From Burkholderia pseudomultivorans (lineage in GTDB: Bacteria > Pseudomonadota > Gammaproteobacteria > Burkholderiales > Burkholderiaceae), in assembly GCF_902499075.1 (NCBI RefSeq), contig NZ_CABVPP010000040.1, positions 1 to 64,000 of the forward strand: a DNA stretch of 64,000 nt, given 5' to 3'. Below are positions 42,649 to 59,382 of the stretch, in pieces. Made by a program: the position numbers and the translations under genes. The notes beneath the pieces were generated by a model. The model was given only the letters and a program-made list of their open reading frames with translations, did no database searches and was not told where the DNA came from. Position 1 is the stretch's first letter. Each line of letters begins with the position of its first letter.

Positions 42649-44855
42649 GCGCGTCGCTCCGGCGTGCCGCGCGCGTCGGCGATCGCCGCGATGCGCGCAC
42701 GCGTGTCGGCGTCGAACAGCGCGTCGACGGTGCGCGGCAGGCGCCGCCGCCAGTTCGGATGGCCGCACGGCGGCCCCGGCAGGTTCGGCTGCGCGTCGAG
42801 CGCGAGCAGATCCTCGAGCGGCACGATCGCGAGCGGCGACGCACCGCGTGCGACGAACGCGAGCACGGCGCCGACGGGCGGTGCATCGGCCGGCGGTGGC
42901 GGTGCGTCGCTCGGCGCGCAGCCGGCCTGCTGCAGTGCGCGCCACAGCGCTGCGCGTGCCGCATCGCGCTCGGCGAGATCGTCCGGTGTCGCGGCGCGTG
43001 CGGCGGCCGCGTCCGGGTCGACATACGTGCGCTCGGCGGTGTCTGCGGCGTTCACATCGTTCGTATCGGCCGTATCGCTTGCCTCGCTCACGACGTGACG
43101 ATCCTCCGGCTCGGCATTCGCGGGCCGGGCACGCGCCTGCTCGTGCTCGGCCGCGATGCGCCGCCAGCCGAGATCGATGCCGCGCCACCAGCCGGCAACG
43201 GTCGGCAGGTCGTGCGTCGAGGTCATCGCGAGCGCGTCGCGGTCCCAGCTCGACGGCGGCCGGAAGGCGCCGTCCGGCTCGCGTTCGAACCACAGCACAC
43301 GCATGCCGGCGACGCCCTGCGCGCCGAGCCGGTCGCGAAATCCGTCCGGCACGGTGCCGAGATCCTCGCCGACCGCGATCGCGCGGTGCCGCGCGGCCTC
43401 CAGCGCGACGAGCCGCAGCAGGTCGTCGCACGGGTAGTGCAGATACGCGCCGTCGCGTGCGCTCGCGCCGTCCGGCACGACCCACATGCGCGCGAAACCG
43501 AGCACGTGATCGATCCGGATGCCGCCCGCGTGCGCGAACGCGGCGCGCAGCAGCTCGATGAACGGCGCGAAGCCGTTCGCGCGCAGCGCGGCCGGCGTCC
43601 AGGTCGTCACGCCCCACGCCTGGCCGGCCGCGTTGAACGCGTCGGGCGGTGCGCCGAGCGACAGCCCGCGCAGCAGCGTCGTACCGTGCGCCCACGCATC
43701 GCTGCCCGCGCGATCGGAGCCGACCGCGAGATCGGCGATCAACCCGATCGCCATGCCCGCGCGGCGCGCGGCCTGCTGCGCGTCCGTCAGCGCGTGTGCC
43801 GCGCACCATTGCAGGAACGCATGGAACGCGACCGTATCGGCGTGCGCCTGCGCGAATGCGTCGACTTCGACCGAGGTCGGCATCCGCCACGGCGCCGGCC
43901 ATTGCCGCCAGTCCGCGCCGAGCCCGCGCGCGACGCAGAACGCCTGCAGCGCGTCGAAGCGCGCATGCGCGTCGAGCGCCGCGCCGCCCGCCGCGCGGAA
44001 CCGTTCGAATCCATCGAGCGCGGTGCCGCCGCCGGCGCGCAGCGCGTCGAACCGCGCGCGCAGCCGGCGCAGCTTCTGCGGCAGCACGCGCGGCCAGTCG
44101 ACGAGCCGCGCATCGGCCGCGCCGTCCGCTTCGTCGCCGGCGACGCGGCCGACGCCCGGCACCGCGTGGCAGTCGAGATACGCGACGTTGTGCCAGCGCC
44201 GCGACGACGGCGAATACGGGCTGTCGTGCGCAGGCAGCGCCGGATAGCCGGCATGCGTCGGACTGATCGCGACCGCATGCGCGCCGTGTCGCGCCGCCTG
44301 CGTCGCGAGCTGCGCGAGCGCGGTGTAGTCGCCCGCGCCGTCGTCGCCTGCGCGGCGCAGCCCGTATAGCTGCGCGGCGATGCCCCAGCGGTTGCCGGCG
44401 TCCGGCGTGCCGCGCAGGCGCTCGGCCGCGCGCACGCGGCGCGGTGCGATCGCGATGGCGATCCGCTGCTCGCCGACGTCGAGTGCGTGATAGCCGGGCC
44501 GCACGATCGGCGGCAGCAGCGGGTCGCCGCTCGTGCCGCCGACGCGGCCGTCGACGTGGCCGCCCGTCTCGAACGTCACGCGATAGCGCGCGCCCGGCCC
44601 GGCCACGGTGGCCGGCAGCGCGATCGGCATGCCGGCGTCGGCGGTGATCATGCGCGGCGGCGCCGCGTCGGCATCGACGAGCGCGGCGAGGCTGTCCACG
44701 CGTTCGACCGGCGTGCCGCACGGCCAGCCGAGCGCGTCGACGAGCGCGAACAGCGCGTCGTCGGCGACGCGGCGCGGCACGCCGACCGCGTCGGTCCAGT
44801 CGGTCTGCAGCCCCGCCGCCCGCGCGAGGGATGCGATCGGGATGTCGGTCGTCAT
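42645..44855 (-). CDS. malQ: 4-alpha-glucanotransferase (amylomaltase)
   Basis: This 736-residue GH77 enzyme moves alpha-1,4-glucan segments between oligosaccharides. It has the N-terminal extra domain of the long proteobacterial MalQ type, then SPTHAGYPALPAHDSPYSPSSRRWHN, nucleophile GGIRIDHVLGFARMWVVP, acid Glu in IAVGEDLGTVP, and MTSTHDLPTVAGWW. The C-terminus contains a ~45-residue low-complexity insert (SEASDTADTNDVNAADTAERT). In this operon it re-equilibrates oligosaccharides released by debranching so that TreY can use them. Both ends overlap neighbours by 4 bases. Confidence 0.95.
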   Translation of the reverse strand: MTTDIPIASLARAAGLQTDWTDAVGVPRRVADDALFALVDALGWPCGTPVERVDSLAALVDADAAPPRMITADAGMPIALPATVAGPGARYRVTFETGGHVDGRVGGTSGDPLLPPIVRPGYHALDVGEQRIAIAIAPRRVRAAERLRGTPDAGNRWGIAAQLYGLRRAGDDGAGDYTALAQLATQAARHGAHAVAISPTHAGYPALPAHDSPYSPSSRRWHNVAYLDCHAVPGVGRVAGDEADGAADARLVDWPRVLPQKLRRLRARFDALRAGGGTALDGFERFRAAGGAALDAHARFDALQAFCVARGLGADWRQWPAPWRMPTSVEVDAFAQAHADTVAFHAFLQWCAAHALTDAQQAARRAGMAIGLIADLAVGSDRAGSDAWAHGTTLLRGLSLGAPPDAFNAAGQAWGVTTWTPAALRANGFAPFIELLRAAFAHAGGIRIDHVLGFARMWVVPDGASARDGAYLHYPCDDLLRLVALEAARHRAIAVGEDLGTVPDGFRDRLGAQGVAGMRVLWFEREPDGAFRPPSSWDRDALAMTSTHDLPTVAGWWRGIDLGWRRIAAEHEQARARPANAEPEDRHVVSEASDTADTNDVNAADTAERTYVDPDAAAARAATPDDLAERDAARAALWRALQQAGCAPSDAPPPPADAPPVGAVLAFVARGASPLAIVPLEDLLALDAQPNLPGPPCGHPNWRRRLPRTVDALFDADTRARIAAIADARGTPERRA

Positions 44856-46711
44856 GGCCGCGCGTGTCCGTTCGCGCGATGGTTCAGCGCATCGTGGTTG
44901 ACCGCGCCGTCGCGCCATGCGATGCACGCGCGTGCCGGCAGGCGGGCGTCGACGAGCGCATCGCGCGCACGCGGCGGCGTCTCGAACACGATCTTGCCGA
45001 CCGGCAGTTCGGGCAGCGCCGTCGCGCGTGGGCCGAGGTTCAGCGCGAGCGTCAGCGTGCTGCCGTCGCCGAGCCGCCAGCGTGCAACGAGCGCGCGCGC
45101 CGTCTCGTCGTCGGCCAGCACGTCGACGCCGAGCGCGCGCGCACCCGGCAGATGCGGCGTGACGAGCGCGGCGCGCACCGTCAGCGCGCTGCGGTAGAAA
45201 CGGCGCCACGCATCGGCATCGGGCCAGGTGTCGGGTCGCTCGTGCAACGCCGAGCGCGCGAACGTCGCCGGGTCGTTCGGATCCGGAATCGCGTCGCGAT
45301 GCGCGGGATCGGCGAACGCGGGAAACGCGGCGAATTCGCGGCGGCGGCCCTCGCGTACCGCGTCGGCGAGCGCGCCGCGATAGTCGGTGAAGAACTGGAA
45401 CGGCTGCGTGCTGCCGTCTTCCTCGCCCATGAACAGCAGCGGGATCTGCGGCGAGAGCAGCAACAGCGCCGTGACCGCGCGCAGCGCGTCGTCGTTCGCG
45501 AGCGCGCGCAGCCGCTCGCCGAACGCGCGGTTGCCGATCTGGTCGTGGTTCTGCAGGAACGACACGAACGCGGTCGGCGGCAGCTGCGCGCTGGGCTCGC
45601 CGCGCGGCGCGCCGTCATGCAGCGGCGACGGTTCGCCCTGGTACGCGAACCCTTCGCCAAGCGTGCGCGCGAAATGGCGCAGCGGCGCGTCCGCATACGC
45701 GCGGTAGTAGCCGTCGCGCTCGCCGGTCAACAGCACGTGCGCGCTGTTGTGGAAGTCGTCGTTCCACTGCGCGTCGAAGCGGTCGGGCCCGAGCAGGCTC
45801 GCGGTATTGCGCTCGTTCTCGAGCACCAGATGCACGTGGCGCCCGCCTGCGGCCGCGCGCACGCGCCGCGCGAGCTCGCGCAGCCACGCGTCGTCGTCGA
45901 TCGCGTGCGCCGCGTCGATGCGCAGCCCGTCGAACCGGTACTCGTCGATCCAGTACAGCGCGTTCTCGATGAAGAACGCGCTCGTCTGCGCGCGCGAGAA
46001 GTCGATCGCAGGCCCCCACGCGGTGTGCCGGTCGTCGCGGAAGAACGCGGGCGCATAGCGCGGCAGCAGGTTGCCGTCCGGGCCGAAGTGGTTGTACACG
46101 ACGTCGAGGAACACCTGCAGCCCGAGCCCGTGCGCGGCATCGATCAGCGATTTCAGTTCCTCGGGGCGGCCGTACGATGCATCGGGCGCGAACGGCAGCA
46201 CGCCGTCGTAGCCCCAGTTGCGCGTGCCCGGAAACGCGTTGATCGGCATCAGCTCGATCGCCGTCACGCCGACAGATGCGATGTCGGGCAGGCGCCGCTC
46301 GACGTTCACATAGCCGCCGCATGCGCCGACGTGCAGCTCGTACAGCACGGTCTCGTGCCACGGCCGGCCGCGCCAGGCGCCGTGCCGCCAGCGATACGCG
46401 GCCGGATCGACGACCTGGCTCGGGCCGTGCACGTCGGACGGCTGGAAGCGCGATGCGGGATCGGGGACGACGAGTTCGTCGTCGAGCCGATAGCGATAGA
46501 GCGCGCCCGCGCCGACCGGCGCGACGAGCTCGAACCAGCCGTCGCCGGCGGCCGTCATCTCGAGCGTTTGCGCGCCGTGCAGCTCGACCTGCGCGCGGCG
46601 GCTGGCAGGCGCCCACAGACGAAAGCGCGTGTGGCCGGCGTCGAGGCAGGTCGCGCCGAACGACAACTCGAACGCATGCGTGGACGACGAAGCGGCGGAA
46701 TGGGACGTCAT
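44852..46711 (-). CDS. treZ: Malto-oligosyltrehalose trehalohydrolase
   Basis: This 619-residue GH13_10 enzyme releases trehalose from maltooligosyltrehalose. An N-terminal CBM48-like beta domain (TRFRLWAPASRRAQVELHG) precedes the barrel with IELMPINAFPGTRNWGYDG, FLDVVYNHFGPDGN, nucleophile FDGLRIDAAHAIDDD, acid Glu in HLVLENERNTA, and FLQNHDQIGNRAFGERL, which is typical of TreZ. Together with TreY it turns linear glucan ends into trehalose. ATGA overlaps join it to glgX and malQ. Confidence 0.96.
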   Translation of the reverse strand: MTSHSAASSSTHAFELSFGATCLDAGHTRFRLWAPASRRAQVELHGAQTLEMTAAGDGWFELVAPVGAGALYRYRLDDELVVPDPASRFQPSDVHGPSQVVDPAAYRWRHGAWRGRPWHETVLYELHVGACGGYVNVERRLPDIASVGVTAIELMPINAFPGTRNWGYDGVLPFAPDASYGRPEELKSLIDAAHGLGLQVFLDVVYNHFGPDGNLLPRYAPAFFRDDRHTAWGPAIDFSRAQTSAFFIENALYWIDEYRFDGLRIDAAHAIDDDAWLRELARRVRAAAGGRHVHLVLENERNTASLLGPDRFDAQWNDDFHNSAHVLLTGERDGYYRAYADAPLRHFARTLGEGFAYQGEPSPLHDGAPRGEPSAQLPPTAFVSFLQNHDQIGNRAFGERLRALANDDALRAVTALLLLSPQIPLLFMGEEDGSTQPFQFFTDYRGALADAVREGRRREFAAFPAFADPAHRDAIPDPNDPATFARSALHERPDTWPDADAWRRFYRSALTVRAALVTPHLPGARALGVDVLADDETARALVARWRLGDGSTLTLALNLGPRATALPELPVGKIVFETPPRARDALVDARLPARACIAWRDGAVNHDALNHRANGHARP

Positions 46712-48866
46712 GGCGTTTCCTTCGAAGACAGGTCGGTCGGCACCGGCGCGACCGCGATCACGGCCGCGTGCGCGGCGACCTCGAGGCCGTCGGCGGGCCA
46801 GTCGCGCGGGCCGCCGTCGGGCGTCGCGGTGTCGACCAGCACGCGATACGCGAGCGCGGGCGGCGGCGGCTTGAACGTGATCGTCTCGGCCGACGCGTTG
46901 AGCATCACGAGCAGCGCCTCGGTGCGGCCCGTGCGGCCGGTGCCGACGCGCCGCATCGTCAGCGCGCGGCGCTCGCGGTCCTGCCACGCGGGCACGCTGA
47001 CCTCGTCGCCGTGCTCGTCGAACCACGCGATCTCGCGCATGCCGGGCGCGCCGTCGCGGTCGCCGGACGGAAAGCGCGGCGTCGACATCACCGGATACAT
47101 GCGCCGCAGCGCGGCGAGCCGCGACACGAAGCGCGTCATCTGCACGGCCTCCGGCTGCTGCGCGGCTTCCCAGTCGAGCCACGACAGCTCGTTGTCCTGG
47201 CAGTACGCGTTGTTGTTGCCGTGCTGCGTGCGGCCGAATTCGTCGCCGGCCACGAGCATCGGCGTGCCGAGCGCGGTAAACAGCGTCGCGAGCATCGAGC
47301 GCGCGACGCGGCCGCGCACGTCGCGGATCGCCGGATCGTCGGTCGGCCCTTCGACGCCCCAGTTCGCGCTGCAGTTGTCGTCGCGGCCGTCGCGGTTGCC
47401 TTCGCCGTTCGCTTCGTTATGCTTGCCCGCATACGACACGACGTCGGCGAGCGTGAAGCCGTCGTGCGCGGTGACGAAGTTGATCGACGCCCACGTGCGG
47501 CGCCGTTGATGGTTGAACAGGTCGGCCGAGCCCGCGAGCCGCGCGGCCAGCTCCGGGCGCTGGCCCGCGTCGCCGCGCCAGTAGCGCCGCACGGTATCGC
47601 GAAAGCGGTCGTTCCATTCGGCGAAGCCGGGCGGATGGCGGCCGAGCTGATAGCCGCCGGGGCCGACGTCCCACGGCTCGGTGATCAGCTTGCGCTGCGC
47701 GAGCACGGGATCCTGCCGCAGCGCATCGAAGAAGCCCGCGCCGGGATCGAAGCCGTGGTCCTCGCGGCCGAGCGTCACGCCGAGATCGAAACGAAAGCCG
47801 TCGATGTTGAACGCGGTCGCCCAGTAGCGCAGCGAGTCCATCACCATCTGCAGCACGCGCGGATGCGAGAGGTTCAGCGTATTGCCGCAGCCCGTCTCGT
47901 CGACGTGATAGCGTCGGTCGTCGGGCACGAGCCGGTAGTAGCTCGCGTTGTCGAGGCCGCGCCAGGACAGCGTCGGCCCGAGCTGGTTGCCTTCGCAGGT
48001 GTGGTTGTAGACGACGTCGAGCACGACCTCGATGCCGGCCGCATGCAGCTGGCGGATCGCGATGCGCATCTCGTCGAGCCGCCGCGTCGACAGATACGAC
48101 GGCTCGGGCGCGAAGAACGCCGCCGTGTCGTAGCCCCAGTAGTTGCGCAGCCCGCGGTTCAGCAGCTCGCGCTGCTGCAGGAACGCATGCACGGGCAGCA
48201 GCTCGACCGTCGTCACGCCGAGCGCGAGCAGATGATCGACGAAGGCCGGATGCGCGAGCGCCGCGAACGTGCCGCGCTCCGGCGCGCGCAGCCCCGGCCG
48301 GCGCATCGACGCGCCGCGCACGTGCGTCTCGTAGATCACGGTGCTGCGCCACGGCACGCACGGGCGCCGGTCGTTGCTCCAGTCGAACGCCTCGTCGACG
48401 ACGATGCACTTCGGCATCGCGGGCGCCGAGTCGCGCCGGTCCATCGACAGGTCGCCGCGATTCGAATGCACGCGATAGCCGAACAGCGCGTCGGACCAGC
48501 GGAAATGGCCGAGCAGCTTGCGCGCGTACGGATCGATCAGCAGCTTGGTCGGATTGAAGCGATGGCCGGCCTGCGGCTGATACGGACCGTCCGCGCGGAA
48601 GCCGTAGACGGTGCCCGGATGCGCGCCGGGCAGGTAGCCGTGCCACACCTCGTCCGTGCATTCGGGCAGGTCGAGGCGCGCGAGCTCCTTGCGGCCGGTC
48701 GAATCGAAGATGCACAGCTGGATCCGGTGTGCGTGCGCGGAAAACACCGCGAAGTTCGTCCCGAGGCCGTCCCAGGTCGCGCCGAGCGGATAGCTGCGGC
48801 CTGGTTCCAGGCGAGGGGGCAGGGCGGTCGGCATGGGGGAAGTCTCCGTGTCGAGGGCGCCGTCGG

Positions 48867-48870
<4 letters not shown>
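46708..48870 (-). CDS. glgX: Glycogen debranching enzyme
   Basis: This 720-residue GH13_11 isoamylase-type enzyme has an N-terminal CBM48 domain ([20 protein letters not shown]). The barrel follows with [26 protein letters not shown], nucleophile [17 protein letters not shown], acid Glu in [16 protein letters not shown] and [14 protein letters not shown]. It hydrolyses alpha-1,6 branches. The ATG at 48870 overlaps the glgB stop like every other junction here; an in-frame ATG at 48885 and a later one (MPTALPP) are alternatives. Confidence 0.95.
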
Positions 48871-54468
<5,598 letters not shown>

Positions 54469-54472
<4 letters not shown>

Positions 54473-57400
54473 CTTCCATGTCCTCCCGACGAGCGACGGT
54501 CGTCGTCCGTGGCGGGCCGGTGTGCCCGCGCCGCGCCGGCGGCGGGCGCCAGTCGCCAGATCGTGTAAGGCCGCACGTGCGGATCGAGCGACACGTATTG
54601 CCGATGGCCGCGCCACGTCGTCGGGTGCGCGGCATCGTGTTCGTGCGCGTCGAGCGGCTCGCCTTCGACGAGCCCGAGGCCGCGCCACAGCGCGCCGTCG
54701 AGCGTGAAGTTCGCGGCCTGCGGGTGCCACGGATCGAGGCTGATTGCGACGACGACCACGCTGTCGAACGCGGGCGTCGCCTTCATGAACACGAGTACCG
54801 CGTCGTTGTCGGCGTCGACGAACGTGATGCCGAGATGCGTCTGCAGCGCGCGGTTGTCGCGCCGCGCGCGGTTCAGCCGCGCGATCTCGGCGCCGATGTG
54901 CGCGGCCTTGCTCCAGTCGCGCGCGCGCAGTTCGTACTTCTCCGCGTCCGCGTATTCCTCGCTGTTCGGCAGCGGCGCCGATTCGCCGAGCTCGAATCCC
55001 GAATACATGCCCCATGCGCCGGACAGCGTCGCCGCGAGCGCCGCGCGGATCACGAACTGCGTGCGCGGCGCGTTCTGCAGGTGGCGCGGATTGATGTCCG
55101 GCGTGTTCACGAAGAAATTCGGCCGGAAGTATTCGCGTGCAGGGCCTTGCGTCAGTTCGGTCAGATACTCGATGAACTCGCGCTTCGATTCGCGCCACGT
55201 GAAGTAGGTGTACGACTGCGAGAAGCCGAGCTTCGCGAGGCGGCCCATCATCCCGGGCCGCGTGAACGCCTCGGACAGGAACACGACGTCCGGATGGCGG
55301 CCGCGAATGTCGGCGATCATCCACGCCCAGAACGGCAGCGGCTTCGTATGCGGATTGTCGACGCGGAAGATCCGCACGCCCGCGTCGATCCAGAACTGCA
55401 CGACGTCGCGCAGCGCGAGCCACAGGCCGGGCAGCGCGTCGGGCGCGTAGAAGTCGGGGTTCACGATGTCCTGATAGCGCTTCGGCGGATTCTCCGCATA
55501 GCGCAGCGAGCCGTCCGGACGCCATGCGAACCAGCCGGGGTGCGCCTTGAGCCACGGATGATCGGGCGAGCACTGGATCGCGAAGTCGAGCGCGATCTCG
55601 AGCCCGTGGTCGCGCGCCGCGTCGATCAGCCGGCGGAACGAATCGAGCGTGCCGAGCTGCGGATGCACGGCCGTGTGGCCGCCGTCGGGCGAGCCGATCG
55701 CGTACGGGCTGCCGACGTCGTCGGGTGCGGCCTGCAGGCTGTTGTTGCGCCCCTTGCGCGCCGTCGTGCCGATCGGGTGGATCGGCGGGAAATACAGCAC
55801 GTCGAAGCCCATGTCGCGAATGCGCGGCAGGTGCGCGATCACGTCGTCGAAGGTGCCGTGCCGATCCGGATCGTTGCTCGCCGAACGCGGGAACATCTCG
55901 TACCAACTCGAGAAGCATGCGGCGCGGCGGTCGACGTCGACCGGATAGACGGTGTCGTCGTGCGTGACGAACGGCCGGTAGCGCAGCGCGGCGACCGCAT
56001 CGGCGAGCGCCGGCGCGCCGAGCAGCGCGAGCCGGTCCTCCGGCGACGCGCGCCTGAATTCCTTCGTCAGCTGCTCGATGCGCGCGCGCGCCTGCGGATC
56101 GACCGGATCGGCGAGCTTCGCGGCGGTCGCGAGCAGCAGCTGCGCCTCGCGCAGTTCGAGCGACACGTCCTGGCCGGCCGCACGCTTTTTCGCGACGTCG
56201 TCGACAAGCGACGCCCAGTCGTCGCGCCACGCGATCACGCGGAATTCGTGACGGCCGAGCCGGTCGAGCGTCACCTGTGCACGCCAGCGATCGTTCGGTT
56301 CGGCGACGAACGGAACCTCGCGCCAGTCGCTTTCGCCGGCCGCGCGCCACGCAAGCACGGCCGCGAGATGCGCATGGCCGTCCGAGAAGATCGACGCGCG
56401 CACGACGAGCGTATCGCCGACTACGCGTTTCACCGCGAAACGTCCGCCGTCGACGGCCGGCTCGACGCGCTCGATCGCGATCCGGTCGGCGACGAGCGCG
56501 GCCGACAGCGCGTCCTGGTCGCGTTCGGGGTCGGCCGGCAGCGTCGCGGGCGGCGCGCGTCGCGCGTCGCGCAGCGCGCAGGCGCCGGGCGCGAGCGTGA
56601 ACGCGTCGAGCGCGGCCGGCGCGTGCGACGGCGCATCGTTCGGCGTCGCCACGTGCGTGAAGCCGCCCGGCACGCCGGGCAGGATCGTCGCCGGATCGAC
56701 GCGCGCTTCGGCGTCGAGATCGGGGTTCAGCGCGATCAGCAGCGCGTCGTCGTCGTATTCGAGCGACGCGCTCGTGCCGCGCAGCAATACGGTCGCCGGT
56801 GCGTCGGGCGCGCTCAGCTGCAGCAGTTCGCCGCGTGCGGCCGCGACCGGCGTCGCGCGGCGCCAGGCGTTCGCGTCGGCGAGCGTGCTCGACAGATCGA
56901 AGCGGGCGGCCTCGAATGCGGCGCGGTAGCGCGCGGCGCTCGCATCGCGTGCCATCAGCGGCAGCGCGACGCCGCGCTCGAAGCCCATCGGCACGAGCCA
57001 GCCCGTGCCGACCGCGGCGGCCGTCCACAACGCGCGGCGATAGGCCCGTGCGACGCGCTCGTCGGGCGCATCGCGCCAGTCGTCTGCGAGACGCGGGCCG
57101 TCGAACGCGTCGGGAAACGCGATCGGCGCGCCGATGCGGCGCAGGAACCGATGCTCGTCGACGAACCACGGCGCGCGCAGATCCCACCAGCGCGCTGACG
57201 AGAACACGGCGTCGAAGCCGGCCGATTCGAGCGGCGCGAGCGCGTCGCGCGCATGGCCCGGCACGCCGGCGATCAGCGCGAGCGACGGCCGCACGCGCTG
57301 CAGCGCGGCGCGCCACTGCGCCCACCATGCGGCCGGCAGGTGCTGCGGCGCGTCGACGAGAAAGCCCGCGGCGCCGGCCTGCGCATAGGCCGTCAGATGT

Positions 57401-57864
57401 GCGCGCCACCACGCCGACAGCGCATCGCGCGCCTCGTCGTCGGTCAGGTTCGCGTGCGCGATGTCCTGCGCGTGCGCGGCGCTGCGCGGGTCGATCAGCG
57501 CGTCGTCGTGCGCGCGCTCGACGTACCAGTGCGGATGTGCGGCGCGCAGCGGGTTGTCGCGCGCGACGCGCTCCGGCACGACTTCGAGCAGCACGCGCAG
57601 CCCGTGGCCGTGCGCGAGCTGCGCGAGCCGCGCGAAGATGTCGAGTGCGCTGTCGCGCGTGCCGAACACGTCGGCGGGCCGGTCGAAATCCGCGACGTGG
57701 CGCGGAAAGCCGGCGGGGCTCGACGCCCAGAACGCGCCGACGAGCACATGATCGAAGCCCATCGCCGCGACATGCGCGAAGGTCGCCGACCATGCGTCGA
57801 GCGGCCCGACGAGGCGGGCGTCGCAGAAGTAGAGATGCGGAGCGAAGGTCGGCACAGGTTCCAT
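54469..57864 (-). CDS. glgE: Maltose-1-phosphate maltosyltransferase with N-terminal amylase-like domain
   Basis: This 1131-residue protein is much longer than a typical GlgE (~660-700). The C-terminal two-thirds (from about residue 460, [24 protein letters not shown]) is a complete GH13_3 GlgE, with [18 protein letters not shown], nucleophile Asp about 835 in [15 protein letters not shown] and acid Glu about 863 in FLSEAFTRP. It extends alpha-1,4-glucan from maltose-1-phosphate. Residues 1-450 form a second, degenerate amylase-like barrel ([32 protein letters not shown]). There the usual acid/base Glu segment reads LIAGVPGH, so it is probably catalytically dead and regulatory or structural. 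First gene of the seven-gene operon. Confidence 0.93.
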
Positions 57865-57910
57865 GTGAGCGTTCGGGCAGGCAGCGAGGGCGATCAGGGC
57901 GCAAGCCGAA

Positions 57911-57926
57911 CGCAACGCGCGTGCCC
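57911..57926 (-). promoter_or_regulatory. Sigma-54 (-24/-12) promoter candidate, glgE operon
   Basis: The minus strand reads GGGCACGCGCGTTGCG, an exact GGCACG-N4-TTGC core. The expected start is near 57900, 36 bases before the glgE ATG. An A-run element (ATGTAAAAACGACAG on the minus strand, about 57980) lies roughly 60 bases upstream. Confidence 0.75.
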
Positions 57927-58042
57927 GCTCCGCGCAGCCCCGCGCGACAACGCCGGCGCGGCGCCGCGCCGATGCGGCCCTGTCGTTTTTACATGGGGTG
58001 CGTACCGGGAACGTGCGGCGCGCGCGGCGGCGCGGCGCACGC

Positions 58043-58531
58043 TCACATGCGCGGCACGGAGCGGATGTCCGTGCTGTCGCCGAGCGCCGAGGCGTCGTCC
58101 GCTTCGGGCAGCGGCGCGCCGGGGTCGTAGCGCACGATCGCGCCGCGCTCGATGCGATGCGGTAAGTCGGGCGGCGCGTCGACCGTGTCGCCGAAACAGG
58201 CGCGCACGTAGGCGCGCAGCAATGCGACGCGCGCGTTCGGGCCGCGTGCGGCGCAGGTCGACGGGCCGTCGGCGAACGACGCGTCGCATTCGACCTCGCC
58301 GCCGCGCCGCACGATGCGCAGGTCCGTGACGCGATCGAGCACCGCGCCCGCGTCGGCCCACGAGCGCGACGGCGTGAAGTGCGCATCGAGCCGGCGCAGC
58401 GCGTCGCACGCGGCCGTCACGACCACGGTCGGCGTGACGGCCGTGAAGCGCAGCGTGTCTTCGTGGTCGGCGCAGAGGCCGCGCACGCACCAGTAGTCGA
58501 GCGCGGTTCCGTCGAGTTCGTCGATCTGCAT
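58043..58531 (-). CDS. DUF2591-like (phage-type) protein
   Basis: This 162-residue protein resembles DUF2591, a family best known from prophages: LDGTALDYWCVRG at the N-terminus, FTPSRSWADAGAVLDR in the middle and NARVALLRAYVRACFGD towards the end. Function is unknown. It lies 15 bases after the EEP-hydrolase gene and is probably co-transcribed, and no other phage genes are nearby. It may be a domesticated phage protein. Confidence 0.72.
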   Translation of the reverse strand: MQIDELDGTALDYWCVRGLCADHEDTLRFTAVTPTVVVTAACDALRRLDAHFTPSRSWADAGAVLDRVTDLRIVRRGGEVECDASFADGPSTCAARGPNARVALLRAYVRACFGDTVDAPPDLPHRIERGAIVRYDPGAPLPEADDASALGDSTDIRSVPRM

Positions 58532-58545
58532 GGAGCTCTCCGTCG

Positions 58546-59382
58546 TCAGGGGGCGTCTTTGCGCGCAAGCGGCGTGCCCGGCCGGTCGAACGGCGCGGCG
58601 GCCGGCTCCGGCGCCGGCTGCGGCGCGCGCATGCGCGCGACGAGCGGATAGTGATCGGATGCGTGCCGCGCGCGGGCGCTGCGATGGACCACGACGTCGA
58701 CCAGCAGCTCGCCCGGATGCACCCAGATCCGGTCCAGCGAGAACAGCGGGCAGACGGTCGGGAACGTGCGCGGCGCGGGCGCGCGCCGGAACCGCGTGAC
58801 GAGCGCCTGCAGCGCGCGGCCGCGCACGAACCATTCGTTGATGTCGCCGAGCAGGATCACGGGCATCGCGCCGGTGTCGAACGCGGCGAGCAGCCGCTGC
58901 ACCTGCGCGCTGCGCTCGCGTGCCGACAGCCCGAGGTGCGTCGCGACGACGCGCAGCGGGCCCGTGCGGCAGTCGATGTCGGCGTCGAGCGCGCCGCGCG
59001 GCTCGCGCTGATGGAACGACAGATCGAGCGTGCGCGCCGCGCGAATCGGATAGCGCGACAGCACCGCGTTGCCGTAGCGGCGCTCGGCCGTGTCGATCGT
59101 CGGGCCGGCCGCCACGTGCATGCCGGTCGCGTCGCGCAGCGGCGCGAGCACGTCGGGCGCGCGCGTGCCGCCGAGCGGCACTTCCTGCAGCGCGATCACG
59201 TCCGCGTCCAGTTCGTCGATGACCGCGGCGATCCGGTCCACGGCGCGCGCGTGCCACGGGCCGTGGCCGCCGTGGATGTTGTACGTCGCGATGCGCAGGT
59301 CGCGGCCGCCCGGCGCGGCCGCGGGCGGCGCGGGGGCCGTGACGACTTCGGGCGGCGCTGCCGCGTGCCGGATCAGCGCCAT
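58546..59382 (-). CDS. Endonuclease/exonuclease/phosphatase-family protein
   Basis: This 278-residue metal-dependent hydrolase of the EEP (DNase I/sphingomyelinase/inositol phosphatase) fold has the core motifs RIATYNIHGG, IALQEVPLGG, ILLGDINEW and the terminal ARHASDHYPLVA. There is no signal peptide; the first ~25 residues are Ala/Pro-rich. In bacteria this subgroup often follows a cardiolipin-synthase/PLD-like gene, as here, suggesting a lipid head-group or phosphodiester substrate. It overlaps the PLD-DedA stop by 10 bases. Confidence 0.9.
   Translation of the reverse strand: MALIRHAAAPPEVVTAPAPPAAAPGGRDLRIATYNIHGGHGPWHARAVDRIAAVIDELDADVIALQEVPLGGTRAPDVLAPLRDATGMHVAAGPTIDTAERRYGNAVLSRYPIRAARTLDLSFHQREPRGALDADIDCRTGPLRVVATHLGLSARERSAQVQRLLAAFDTGAMPVILLGDINEWFVRGRALQALVTRFRRAPAPRTFPTVCPLFSLDRIWVHPGELLVDVVVHRSARARHASDHYPLVARMRAPQPAPEPAAAPFDRPGTPLARKDAP

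Noticed and set aside
58043-58531. Prophage remnant around the DUF2591-like gene
   Set aside because: No integrase, structural genes, attachment-site repeats or tRNA are nearby, and the gene sits in a tightly packed bacterial operon.
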